This document shows positions 44,530-52,540 of a stretch of DNA of 64,000 nucleotides, piece by piece. Position 1 is the stretch's first letter, and each line of letters opens with the position of its first letter. The translations under genes were made by a program, and so were the position numbers. Source of the stretch: CAZTCJ01 sp964612085 (GTDB taxonomy: Bacteria > Pseudomonadota > Alphaproteobacteria > JAJFIK01); the NCBI GenBank assembly GCA_964612085.1, contig CAZTCJ010000007.1, positions 20,242 to 84,241 of the forward strand, read 5' to 3'. The notes under the pieces were generated by a model. The model ran no database searches. It had not been told where the DNA came from and worked only from the letters and a program-made list of their open reading frames with translations.

Positions 44530-46278
44530 TCAGTCGGCCGTTGCGCCCGCACGGCGGTAAAGCGTGATGCTCACGTCCTGGCCGTTGGAATAATTGTGGC
44601 CTTCCACCTTGTCGAAGGCTTCCACTTCGATCCCCAGCTCATCGAGCCGGGCGCGGAATTTCCGTTCCTTGCGCGCTTCGATCATAGCGATACCGTCGGG
44701 TTGATCGCGCAAATGCTCCGCCGCCGTATGGGGCGTGACGAGCCGCGTGGTGGTGGCGGTCAGGAACACCAGGCTCGGCTCCACGAAGCCGGTGGAGGCG
44801 ATCACCGGCCAGGCCAGATGATCCTCGCCGTAATGGGTCTCGACGGCAGCGGTCAGGCGCGGCGAGACCTTGAGCCGGTCCAGATTGGGCAGGGTGATCT
44901 CCAGGATCGAACCGAACAGCACGGCCGCCGCGATCACCGCCGTGCCCGTGGCGGCGAGGAACCGGCGGCGCAGGGCGAAAACCGTCACGGTGAAGACGAG
45001 GCCCGCGCCTAAGAGGCTCAAGGGCAGGCTCCAGGGGCGCAGGCCCTCGCCATAGATTACCGGGCCCAGGCTCGCGAACGTGGCAAGCGTCAGACCAAGG
45101 AGCGTCCAGACCGCCAGGTTCACGCGTCCCAGCGCGCTCGTGAGGACCTCACCCTTGCCCCGCATGGCGAGCGCGATGGCCGCCGCCGTCATCAGCGCCA
45201 GGGCCGGATAGGCGGGCAGGGAATAATGCGGCAGCTTGGTGGGGAAACACTCGAAGGCGATCCAGGTGGGGATCGCCCAGGCCAGGCAATAGCGGATCGC
45301 CGGGTCGAGCCGCTCGCGCCAGGCATGGCGCACGGCCGGCCACAAAAACAGCGAGCCGGGAAAGAAGGTCAGGGTCACCAGGGCCAGATAATAGCCCGGC
45401 GGCGCGCCATGGCTTTCCTGGGCCGACAGCACCTTGGCCGCCAGATCCTTGCCGATGGATTCCTCGTAATAGACGCCGCTCGTCTCGAACCAGATGGCAA
45501 GCCCCCAGGGCAGGCACAGGGCGAGGACGATGGCCGTGCCCATGGCCGGGCGCAGGCCCTTGAGCCAAGACCAGTCCTTGTCCGCCAGGCTGATGGCGAC
45601 GATGGTCAGCCCGATGACCATGGGCGCGATCGGCCCCTTGATCAGAATGCTGACCGACAGCGCCACCCAGAACAGGACCGCGTGCCACAGGCCCGGCTCG
45701 GTCTCGGCGAGCCGGTTGGCGCCCCGCGCATGGAGATAGCGTTTGATCAGCACCGCCTGCATGGCGATCACTGTGGCGATCAGCACACCATCGGTCTTGG
45801 AGATATTGGTCTCGGCGATGAGCGCCATGCTGGCGCCGAGCAGTCCCGCCGCGATCAGCGCCGTTTCGTCGTCGAAAAGCCTTCGGCCCGCCCAGTAGAG
45901 CAGCAGCACCGCGATCAAGGCGCCGAGTGCGGACGGCACCCGATAGGCCCAGATGCCCGCTTTTTCCGGCCCGCCCGCGAGCGCGGCGGAGGCCGCCTGC
46001 ATCCAGTGGATGCCTGCGGGCTTCTTGTTCCGCGCGCCCCGCAGGAAGCGGATGTTCACATAATCGCCCGTCTCCAGCATCTGCTTGGAGGCCTGGGCGA
46101 ACCGGGACTCGTCCCGGTCGAGCGGCGGCAGGCTGAACATGCCCGGCAGGAACATGGTCAGGCAAAGCGCAACGAGCATGGCGCGCGGGTGGCGCTTGAT
46201 GAACGCCCAGATGGCACTGGCGCCAGTTTCCCGGACGGCGGGGCGAGAAGCGGATTGCGTTGCGGTTGGGGGCGTCAT
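44530..46278 (-). CDS. GT39/ArnT-like membrane glycosyltransferase
   Basis: A 582-residue first gene of the unit. The N-terminal helix is followed by PPLDRDESRFAQASKQML, where D56-E57 match the ArnT catalytic pair, and by a KKPAGIHWMQA loop like the ArnT KPP segment. About 11 helices and a C-terminal periplasmic domain (from about 460) follow. ArnT adds aminoarabinose to lipid A; here the sugar and acceptor are unknown. AAGGGG precedes the ATG at 46278. Confidence 0.9.
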   Translation of the reverse strand: MTPPTATQSASRPAVRETGASAIWAFIKRHPRAMLVALCLTMFLPGMFSLPPLDRDESRFAQASKQMLETGDYVNIRFLRGARNKKPAGIHWMQAASAALAGGPEKAGIWAYRVPSALGALIAVLLLYWAGRRLFDDETALIAAGLLGASMALIAETNISKTDGVLIATVIAMQAVLIKRYLHARGANRLAETEPGLWHAVLFWVALSVSILIKGPIAPMVIGLTIVAISLADKDWSWLKGLRPAMGTAIVLALCLPWGLAIWFETSGVYYEESIGKDLAAKVLSAQESHGAPPGYYLALVTLTFFPGSLFLWPAVRHAWRERLDPAIRYCLAWAIPTWIAFECFPTKLPHYSLPAYPALALMTAAAIALAMRGKGEVLTSALGRVNLAVWTLLGLTLATFASLGPVIYGEGLRPWSLPLSLLGAGLVFTVTVFALRRRFLAATGTAVIAAAVLFGSILEITLPNLDRLKVSPRLTAAVETHYGEDHLAWPVIASTGFVEPSLVFLTATTTRLVTPHTAAEHLRDQPDGIAMIEARKERKFRARLDELGIEVEAFDKVEGHNYSNGQDVSITLYRRAGATAD

Positions 46279-46497
46279 GCCTAAAACCCCTTGAATCACT
46301 GCCTTTGCTTACGGATTGCGCGGGAGCCTAGCCGAACCGCGAGGGGTTGTCTCGGCTTTTGGGGCGGGCCTTTTCCGGCACCGCCGGTTCAAGCGCATGG
46401 CCTGCGTTTGATTGGACTTGCCTGTGCGGGGACGCCAAGCCAGACTCGCGAACGGGACAACAGGACGGCGGCGGCGCTGTGCGAGGGGGCGTGGACG

Positions 46498-47865
46498 ATG
46501 GAAAAGCTGTTCGACCTTGAGTGGTCGTTTTTGAGGCTTGTGGCCGATCAGGCGGATCGCGTGATCGAGTTCAACCTGTGGACCACGCTGCTTTACGCCG
46601 CCGTTGTCCTGGGCGGGCTGATCGCCATCGGCACCATCGTCACCCGCGTTCAGGAAGGCACCAGCGGTACCAAAGGGGTCTCGGCGGTCGGCCAGGCGAT
46701 CACCGTGCTGCCGGTCACCGTCCTTTACATCGTTCTGTTCTGGATCCTCACGGGCCGCTTCCTGTTCGAATATGTGGTGATGGTGGCGGGGATCTGGATC
46801 GTCTCCCAGATCTACTTCCTGGTGGTGGACAGCCTGATCGGCCTCAATGACGAGACCAAGCGGGAAAAGGTCCAGTTGATGCCCCAGGTGCATATGAACC
46901 TGGCGGTGGGCTGCATCACGGCCGCCTTTTCCATGCTCAATATTGCGGTGCTGTTCTGGGCCTTCTACATGGCGCTGATGGCCTCGTTCCGCACCGATCT
47001 GGACTCGGAAGACGTCCAGGCGCGGGTCTCGATCTTCCTGTTCGCCATTCCCGCGATCTCGGGCTTCCTCCTGACCGTGCCGACTCAGCTCGCGGGGCTG
47101 TGCAACCGGCTGATCGACGGCGAGGTGCGGGGCTATCTGCTCTCGCGCATGCTGCCCTTGTCGCTCGCCACCTCGGTGACGCTGGTTTTCCCGGTGTTTC
47201 TGTTCGGCGACGCCGCCCTTCAATATGTGCCCTTCCTGCCGACGCTCGACGATCTGGGCTGGCTGCCGATCGCGCTGTTCGGCATTTTCGGCGTGCTGCC
47301 GTTCATCTACAGCTCGTCGGTCCATGGGGCGCTGTTGAAGAGCCGGTATCAGTGGCGGCGCAAATGGCTGCGCGATCTCTCGGAGGCCCTCGGCAACGAC
47401 ACGCGCTGGGACTGGCAGCGCCAGAGCCTGGTGGATGAGATCTGCCGCATGGTCAAGCGCAGCCCTTATTTCGAGAACTATCTCGTGGTGCTGATCAACG
47501 ACCACTACAGCGGGGACGAGGAACGCCGTCAGGAACTGTTCGGCCTGTTCGGCATGCAGGAACACGCTTTTGATGACGCCCAACTCGCCATTCTGGCCGA
47601 CCATAAGCGTGATCTGCCCATGTGGGACCGGCTGACGGCCTATGTGGACGACCTGTTCCTCTATTTCCACACGCTGGAACATGAGGTGGTGGAACAGGCC
47701 AAGATCGGCCAGTGGCAGCAGAACGCGGCGGAGATCCATGAAGGCCTTAAGCCCAATCAACTGTTCTCGCCGCTCATCGGCATGATCGTGACCGGTGTCG
47801 GCGGCCTCGTCATGGAGCGCTTCATTCCCTATATCGAGGTGGTGCTCGACCAGATGTTCAAGTAA
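46498..47865 (+). CDS. Unrecognised polytopic membrane protein
   Basis: A 455-residue protein I do not recognise. About seven helices fall between residues 28 and 290, then a soluble charged domain of about 130 residues (300-425, with SLVDEICRMVKRSPYFENYLVVL near its start), and a final helix (about 430-447). No enzyme motif is visible. GAGGGGG precedes the ATG at 46498. It heads a plus-strand group with a GT2 and two TVP38 genes and is divergent from the GT39 unit, sharing a 219-base intergenic region with it. Confidence 0.75.
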   Translation: MEKLFDLEWSFLRLVADQADRVIEFNLWTTLLYAAVVLGGLIAIGTIVTRVQEGTSGTKGVSAVGQAITVLPVTVLYIVLFWILTGRFLFEYVVMVAGIWIVSQIYFLVVDSLIGLNDETKREKVQLMPQVHMNLAVGCITAAFSMLNIAVLFWAFYMALMASFRTDLDSEDVQARVSIFLFAIPAISGFLLTVPTQLAGLCNRLIDGEVRGYLLSRMLPLSLATSVTLVFPVFLFGDAALQYVPFLPTLDDLGWLPIALFGIFGVLPFIYSSSVHGALLKSRYQWRRKWLRDLSEALGNDTRWDWQRQSLVDEICRMVKRSPYFENYLVVLINDHYSGDEERRQELFGLFGMQEHAFDDAQLAILADHKRDLPMWDRLTAYVDDLFLYFHTLEHEVVEQAKIGQWQQNAAEIHEGLKPNQLFSPLIGMIVTGVGGLVMERFIPYIEVVLDQMFK

Positions 47866-48059
47866 AAGCGCCGGTTCACAACGCTTGCTTTTGGCCTTGC
47901 CCCCATGGGATAGAACGCTGAGTACCGTCGAATCGCCTAAGGCCCAGGACGGGGCGGGATCGGGGGATCCTCTTTTCAGGATATGGGAATGCGCCGGGAT
48001 CCGGCCCGTCCCGAAGGGAAGGGCGGCCCGAGGCTTTATTTTTTTGGATAGACCAGTCC

Positions 48060-48854
48060 ATGGAACACCAGCCGATTACCAGTGATGACGTCCAGCATGC
48101 GCCCCACGCCGGCTTTGTGCCGGATGACGCGCCGTCCGTTTCCGTGGCCGTGCCGGTCATGAACGAGTCCGGCAATGTGGTGCCGCTTCTGGAAGAGATT
48201 CACGGCGCGTTGCAGGGCGAAGATTCTTTTGAGGTGATTTTCGTCGACGACGGCAGCACGGATTCCACGGTCGAGGAGTTGCTGGCCGAGCGCGAGCGCT
48301 TTCCCATGCTGCGGGTGGTGCGCCATGACGTGAATTGCGGCCAGAGCGCCGCCATCCGCACCGGCGTCCTGGCGGCGCGCGCGCCCATCGTGGTGACCCT
48401 CGACGGCGACCGTCAGAACGATCCGGCCGATATCCCGAAAGTGCTTGAGGCGTTGCGCGATCCGTCCGCGCCGGATGTCCAGCGCATGGTCTCCGGCAAG
48501 CGGGTGAAGCGCCAGGACTCGGCCATGAAAAAGGCCGCCTCCAAGCTCGCCAATGCCATCCGCTCGAAGCTTCTGAACGACGGCACCGCCGATACCGGCT
48601 GCGGCCTTAAGGCGTTTTATCGGGACAGCTTTTTGAAACTTCCCTATTTCGACCATATGCACCGCTATATCCCCGCTTTGATGCAGCGGGAGGGCTTTAC
48701 CATCGGTTTTGTCGACGTGAACGCCCGCCAGCGGATGCACGGGCAATCAAAATACGGTGTTCTGGACCGGCTTTTGGTCTCTTTGAGCGATATTATCGGC
48801 GTGATCTGGCTGAATAACCGCTGTCATCTGCCGGGTAAACGCACGGAACTTTAA
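48060..48854 (+). CDS. GT2 polyprenyl-phosphate sugar transferase (DPM1-like)
   Basis: A 264-residue family 2 glycosyltransferase of the dolichol-phosphate mannose synthase type. SVAVPVMNESGNVVPLL, VDDGSTDST, TLDGDRQNDPADIP, DTGCGLKAF and MHGQSKYG are the family motifs. The C-terminal membrane helices of ArnC/GtrB types are absent, so it is a soluble or peripheral form. It would load a sugar onto polyprenyl phosphate, the donor needed by the neighbouring GT39 enzymes. Confidence 0.9.
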   Translation: MEHQPITSDDVQHAPHAGFVPDDAPSVSVAVPVMNESGNVVPLLEEIHGALQGEDSFEVIFVDDGSTDSTVEELLAERERFPMLRVVRHDVNCGQSAAIRTGVLAARAPIVVTLDGDRQNDPADIPKVLEALRDPSAPDVQRMVSGKRVKRQDSAMKKAASKLANAIRSKLLNDGTADTGCGLKAFYRDSFLKLPYFDHMHRYIPALMQREGFTIGFVDVNARQRMHGQSKYGVLDRLLVSLSDIIGVIWLNNRCHLPGKRTEL

Positions 48855-49630
48855 TGAACTGGGGCTCGGTTTACGGCTCCCCTTTTGAAATGTCAGAAAA
48901 ACTGCCTTCCCGAAGCCTCGCGCCGCTTCTGATCCGCGCCGGGGTCGCATTTGCCGTATTGGCGGCCCTCGTCGCTGTCGTCTGGCTGCAGCTCAGCGCG
49001 CCGGGCGAGGGCGATCTGCGCGAGCGCATCGAAGCGATCATGGCCCAGGCCCGGGATTCCACTTGGGGTCTCGCCCTGATGGTGCTGGTCTTGGGCATCC
49101 TCAATGTGGCGGGCGTGCCGCTGATGATCCTGACGGCGGGGGCGACGGTGGTCGCGGGCACGGTGTTGACGGGCTTTGCCGTGTCCTGGGCCGCCTCGAT
49201 GATCGGGGCGGCGGGCGGTTTCGCCCTTGGCCGGTTCACGGGCGGCGAATTGGTGCGGGCCTATGGCGGCGAGCGGGTCAACGCCTTAAGTAAAATGGCC
49301 GGACGGCGCGGTATTCTGACCTCGTTCGGCATCCGGCAGGTGCCGACCGCGCCCGCCGTCATGGTGAATATGGCGATCGGCGCGTCCCATATCAGTTTCT
49401 GGAAATTTCTGGTTGGAACGGGACTCGGGATTGCCCCAAAATTGGCGTTTATTGCCGCGGTTACAAAAGGCGTCTTGGCCCTGGAGACCAGATTCAGCTT
49501 TGTTTTGACCGCTGGACTTGCCGCCTTGTTGGTGTTCTGGATTGTGACCATGGTTGTTTTGCGCCGGTTCGTGAAACGCCTGGCGCCTGAAACGGGCCCC
49601 GACGATCCAGCACAGCGGTCCGGGTCTTGA
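48854..49630 (+). CDS. TVP38/TMEM64 (DedA-superfamily) membrane protein
   Basis: A 258-residue protein with five to six helices and the SNARE-associated-Golgi (VTT) domain: VAGVPLMILTAGATVVAG, GAAGGFALGRFTGG and RQVPTAPAVMVNMAIGASHISFWKF segments. DedA relatives include undecaprenyl-phosphate flippases. Its start overlaps the GT2 stop by one base (TAATG). An internal ATG at residue 13 is a possible alternative start. Confidence 0.88.
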   Translation: MNWGSVYGSPFEMSEKLPSRSLAPLLIRAGVAFAVLAALVAVVWLQLSAPGEGDLRERIEAIMAQARDSTWGLALMVLVLGILNVAGVPLMILTAGATVVAGTVLTGFAVSWAASMIGAAGGFALGRFTGGELVRAYGGERVNALSKMAGRRGILTSFGIRQVPTAPAVMVNMAIGASHISFWKFLVGTGLGIAPKLAFIAAVTKGVLALETRFSFVLTAGLAALLVFWIVTMVVLRRFVKRLAPETGPDDPAQRSGS

Positions 49631-49664
49631 GCGGGATCGGCATCCCGAAATGATGGAACCATAA

Positions 49665-50447
49665 ATGACAACACAGCCTTCTGCTGAGCCCCGGCCGACC
49701 TTGCTGTCGCGCTTCGACGATCCCGACCAGCGCCGCCTCATCCTTCTGGTGGGCCGGGCGCTTCTGGTGGTCGCCGCCGTCGTGGCGCTGATCGTCGTCA
49801 TGACCTCGCTGGCGTCGGATCTGCCGCGCGACGCGCAAGGCAATCCGGATCTCTCCGCCCTTATCGGCCTGGCCCAAGCCTCTCCCTGGGCGCCGTTCCT
49901 GGTGATCGCGGCCTATATCCTGCTCAATTTCGCAGGCATCCCGCAGTTTCTGCTGGTGGGCGCGACGGTGATCGCCTTCGGCCCCTGGCTCGGCTTCGCC
50001 TATGCCTGGATTGCCACCATGTCCAGCTCCAGCGTCGGGTTCTGGCTCGGCCATTTCTTCGGCGGGGAATTGCTGCGCCGCTTCGGCGGCAGCCGCGGCA
50101 ACCAGTTTTCCGAACGCATCGGCCGCCATGGCATCGCCACCAGCGCCATCGTGCGGGTGGTGCCGGCGGGACCCGCCATCATGGTCAATATGGCGGCGGG
50201 CGTCTCCCACATCTCCTATCTGAAGTTTCTGATCGGCACCGGGCTCGGCATTACGCCGAAAATTCTGCTGGTGGCGCTTGTCGGCAAGAGCCTGCAGGCC
50301 TTCGTGCAGAACGGCAATGTGGTCACCCTGGTTGCCATCGCCGCGCTGATCGTGGCCTGGGTCGGCCTGATGATCGGTGCGCGCTACGCCATCAAGCGCT
50401 GGCGCCGCCGCCAGGGCCTGACGCTGGACGAAGAGGTCTCAAATTAA
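49665..50447 (+). CDS. TVP38/TMEM64 (DedA-superfamily) membrane protein, second copy
   Basis: A 260-residue paralogue of the preceding protein with the same elements: FAGIPQFLLVGATVIAFGP, SSSSVGFWLGHFFGG and RVVPAGPAIMVNMAAGVSHISYLKF. The two copies are clearly diverged, so they may transport different lipids or form a heteromer. It follows the first copy by 34 bases and is closed by a terminator. Confidence 0.88.
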   Translation: MTTQPSAEPRPTLLSRFDDPDQRRLILLVGRALLVVAAVVALIVVMTSLASDLPRDAQGNPDLSALIGLAQASPWAPFLVIAAYILLNFAGIPQFLLVGATVIAFGPWLGFAYAWIATMSSSSVGFWLGHFFGGELLRRFGGSRGNQFSERIGRHGIATSAIVRVVPAGPAIMVNMAAGVSHISYLKFLIGTGLGITPKILLVALVGKSLQAFVQNGNVVTLVAIAALIVAWVGLMIGARYAIKRWRRRQGLTLDEEVSN

Positions 50448-50481
50448 CGGCCCGGAATTGCCAGGGGCGGCCGTTTGACTG

Positions 50482-50507
50482 CCGGATCAAGGGGATCCGG
50501 GCTTTTT
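50482..50507 (+). terminator. Intrinsic terminator after TVP38 pair
   Basis: CCGGATC (50482-50488) and GATCCGG (50494-50500) form a stem, followed by GC and five T residues. Confidence 0.75.
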
Positions 50508-50629
50508 CCCGGTCCGCAAACGGCTTAAAAGGGGATTGATGCCGGGTCGCTGCGCAGTTCCGCGTTCTCTGGGCATCCAAAACCGTGTAAAATCCATCGG
50601 GACTTGGCTCATTTAGAGGGGATTACACC

Positions 50630-51115
50630 ATGGCTACGGTTAGACAGGGCGGCTTGGTCGCGTTTCCGGCGATCGCGCTTGTCGTGATTCTGTACAATGC
50701 GCTTGCCTTTTTAGGCCCCATGTTCATGGGGGAGACGGAAAGCGCCCAGCCGGTCAGGGACCTGTTGGCCCGCGGCTTTGACATCACCTTGATGTCCGGC
50801 GACATCTGGACGCTCAGCATCAGCGACATTCTCATCATGCTGGGTCTGGCGACGCTGTTCCTGGAAGTGATCCGGGCCACACAGACCAGCGGCACCTCGA
50901 TCATCAACCACTCCCTGTCGATGGCCCTGTTCGTGGTCTGCCTCGTTGAATTCATCATGCTGCAAGGCTTCGGCACATCGACCTTCTTCATCATCATGCT
51001 GATGACGATCTTCGACGTGACGGCCGGCTTCACCATCACCATCGTCGCCTCCCGCCGCGATATCGGCGTCGGCGGCGCGGGCGCGGGCTTCGTGCCGCTC
51101 AACGGCGACAACTAA
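50630..51115 (+). CDS. Small conserved-looking membrane protein, function unknown
   Basis: A 161-residue protein with four membrane helices (about residues 10-32, 62-82, 96-115 and 119-143) and a short polar tail. The last helix region FDVTAGFTITIVASRRDIGV is distinctive. I recall no named family. AGAGGGGATT precedes the ATG. Terminators on both sides show that it is transcribed alone. Confidence 0.7.
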   Translation: MATVRQGGLVAFPAIALVVILYNALAFLGPMFMGETESAQPVRDLLARGFDITLMSGDIWTLSISDILIMLGLATLFLEVIRATQTSGTSIINHSLSMALFVVCLVEFIMLQGFGTSTFFIIMLMTIFDVTAGFTITIVASRRDIGVGGAGAGFVPLNGDN

Positions 51116-51140
51116 GCCTGACGCGCATTATGGAAACGGA

Positions 51141-51169
51141 AAGGCCGGTCTTGCGGGACCGGCCTTTTT
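51141..51169. terminator. Intrinsic terminator between convergent genes
   Basis: A perfect 10-base stem (51141-51150 and 51157-51166) with a 6-base loop and a T-run to 51169. It serves the small membrane protein gene and, on the other strand, the Rieske gene that ends at 51176. Confidence 0.85.
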
Positions 51170-51175
51170 CGTTAC

Positions 51176-52264
51176 TCAGCTACGCCAGCGCAAGGTCGTT
51201 TCGTCCGTGACGGGATTTTGAAACGGGATTCCGGCCTCCGCCGCCTCGGCCCAGGCCTTTTTCATGCGCTGATACCAGCGGGCCTGGGCATCGGCATCGC
51301 CCACCAGCATCAGCTTGGGATCAAAAGTCAGCCCTTCGTTTTGCAGGGCGATGGCCTTGCGGTCCTGGTTCAGGAACACCCGGCCCAACGCATGCAGCAT
51401 GGGCTTGGCGACCGAGAACCAGGGCAGGGTGGAAAAGAAGATATGGGTGACTTCCGTATGGGCATCGTCGATCGGCGTCACAGTGGTCGTGCTGCAAATG
51501 GCATTATTCCCCAAGCGGATCAACTCGGTCCGGATGCCCGGGATCTGAAAAGTGATTTCCGTGGTGATGTCCGAGCCCAGAAGTTTGTAGAAAAACGAAT
51601 TCTTGGACGGCTTGTGCGCCACCATGGAAAAGCCGCGCGGCGTCGGCGCGAAATGCTTGGCCTTCTCATGCATGGACTTGCCCGTCCGCCACCACCAGGC
51701 GCGGTGCACGAAGGGGCCGTGGGCCGGGTCGATCAGTCCGATCACCGCATGATCGATATAGGAATTGAACGTCATGGAAAACTGCATGGCCGGGGGGCGC
51801 TCGCCGACGCCCGGCATTTCCGGCGCCTCGAAAGCGGGGTCCTCGGGACCCTTCGCCAGCGCGCCGTCGAGCGGCTTGTCGGACATGTAGATCCAGATCA
51901 GACCCTGGCGCTCCTGGACCGGATAACTCCGGATGCAGATTTTCTCCACATCCACCTGGCGGTCCGCCGTCAGCGCTGGGATCGAGGCGCAGCGCCCGTC
52001 CGTGTGAAAACGCCAGCCGTGATACGGGCATTCGACCTGCATGTCGGAAATCGGGGTGCCGTCCACAGTATCGCCCGGCTTGTAGACGCGGCCTTTGGAG
52101 AGCAGCACGCCCCGGTGCGGGCAGATGTCGCGCATGGCGAACACTGCGCCGTCCTCTTTGCGCCCGATCAGAACCGGTTCGCCCAGCAATTGCCGGTGCA
52201 CCACCGTGCCGCGTTTCAGCCGCGTGCCGGGCATGGCGTGATACCAAAGGTTTCTCAAGAACAT
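51176..52264 (-). CDS. Rieske-type aromatic ring-hydroxylating oxygenase alpha subunit
   Basis: A 362-residue oxygenase. The Rieske cluster ligands are C48-H50 and C79-H82 (CPHRG ... CPYHGW). The spacing between pairs is about ten residues longer than usual. The catalytic domain carries YIDHAVIGLIDPAHGPFVH with the bridging Asp and His iron ligands. No ferredoxin, reductase or beta-subunit gene is nearby, so it must use electrons from elsewhere. Relatives demethylate or hydroxylate aromatics or sterols. A dyad lies 72 bases before its start. Confidence 0.88.
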   Translation of the reverse strand: MFLRNLWYHAMPGTRLKRGTVVHRQLLGEPVLIGRKEDGAVFAMRDICPHRGVLLSKGRVYKPGDTVDGTPISDMQVECPYHGWRFHTDGRCASIPALTADRQVDVEKICIRSYPVQERQGLIWIYMSDKPLDGALAKGPEDPAFEAPEMPGVGERPPAMQFSMTFNSYIDHAVIGLIDPAHGPFVHRAWWWRTGKSMHEKAKHFAPTPRGFSMVAHKPSKNSFFYKLLGSDITTEITFQIPGIRTELIRLGNNAICSTTTVTPIDDAHTEVTHIFFSTLPWFSVAKPMLHALGRVFLNQDRKAIALQNEGLTFDPKLMLVGDADAQARWYQRMKKAWAEAAEAGIPFQNPVTDETTLRWRS

Positions 52265-52335
52265 GGTTGTCTCCCCAAAACGCCGGGTCCGGCGTGTGGG
52301 GCCCCTTTTAGAGCGAGGCCGGGAAGGGTGGGAAG

Positions 52336-52354
52336 CGCTTTTCTAAGAAAAGCG
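52336..52354. promoter_or_regulatory. 19-bp perfect palindrome upstream of Rieske gene
   Basis: CGCTTTTCT and AGAAAAGCG around a single A. It lies in the 276-base region between the divergent Rieske and PAS-GGDEF-EAL genes, 72 bases before the former. Size and symmetry suit a homodimeric repressor such as TetR, but no such gene is adjacent. Confidence 0.5.
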
Positions 52355-52540
52355 GGAGAAAATCCCCTCTTTAGACGCGAAACCGGTGCGAAACGGCGCT
52401 TTGACGGCGCCTTCCGGACCGGCGACCGTTTGTCCCGGCGCGGCACACCCTCAACGAGACACTCTGCAACCCCGATTCGCGCTTCCTTAAGCCCTGTCTC
52501 CTAAACTGGCAGGTACTGATCAGTTTTGGGGCAGGCGAAC

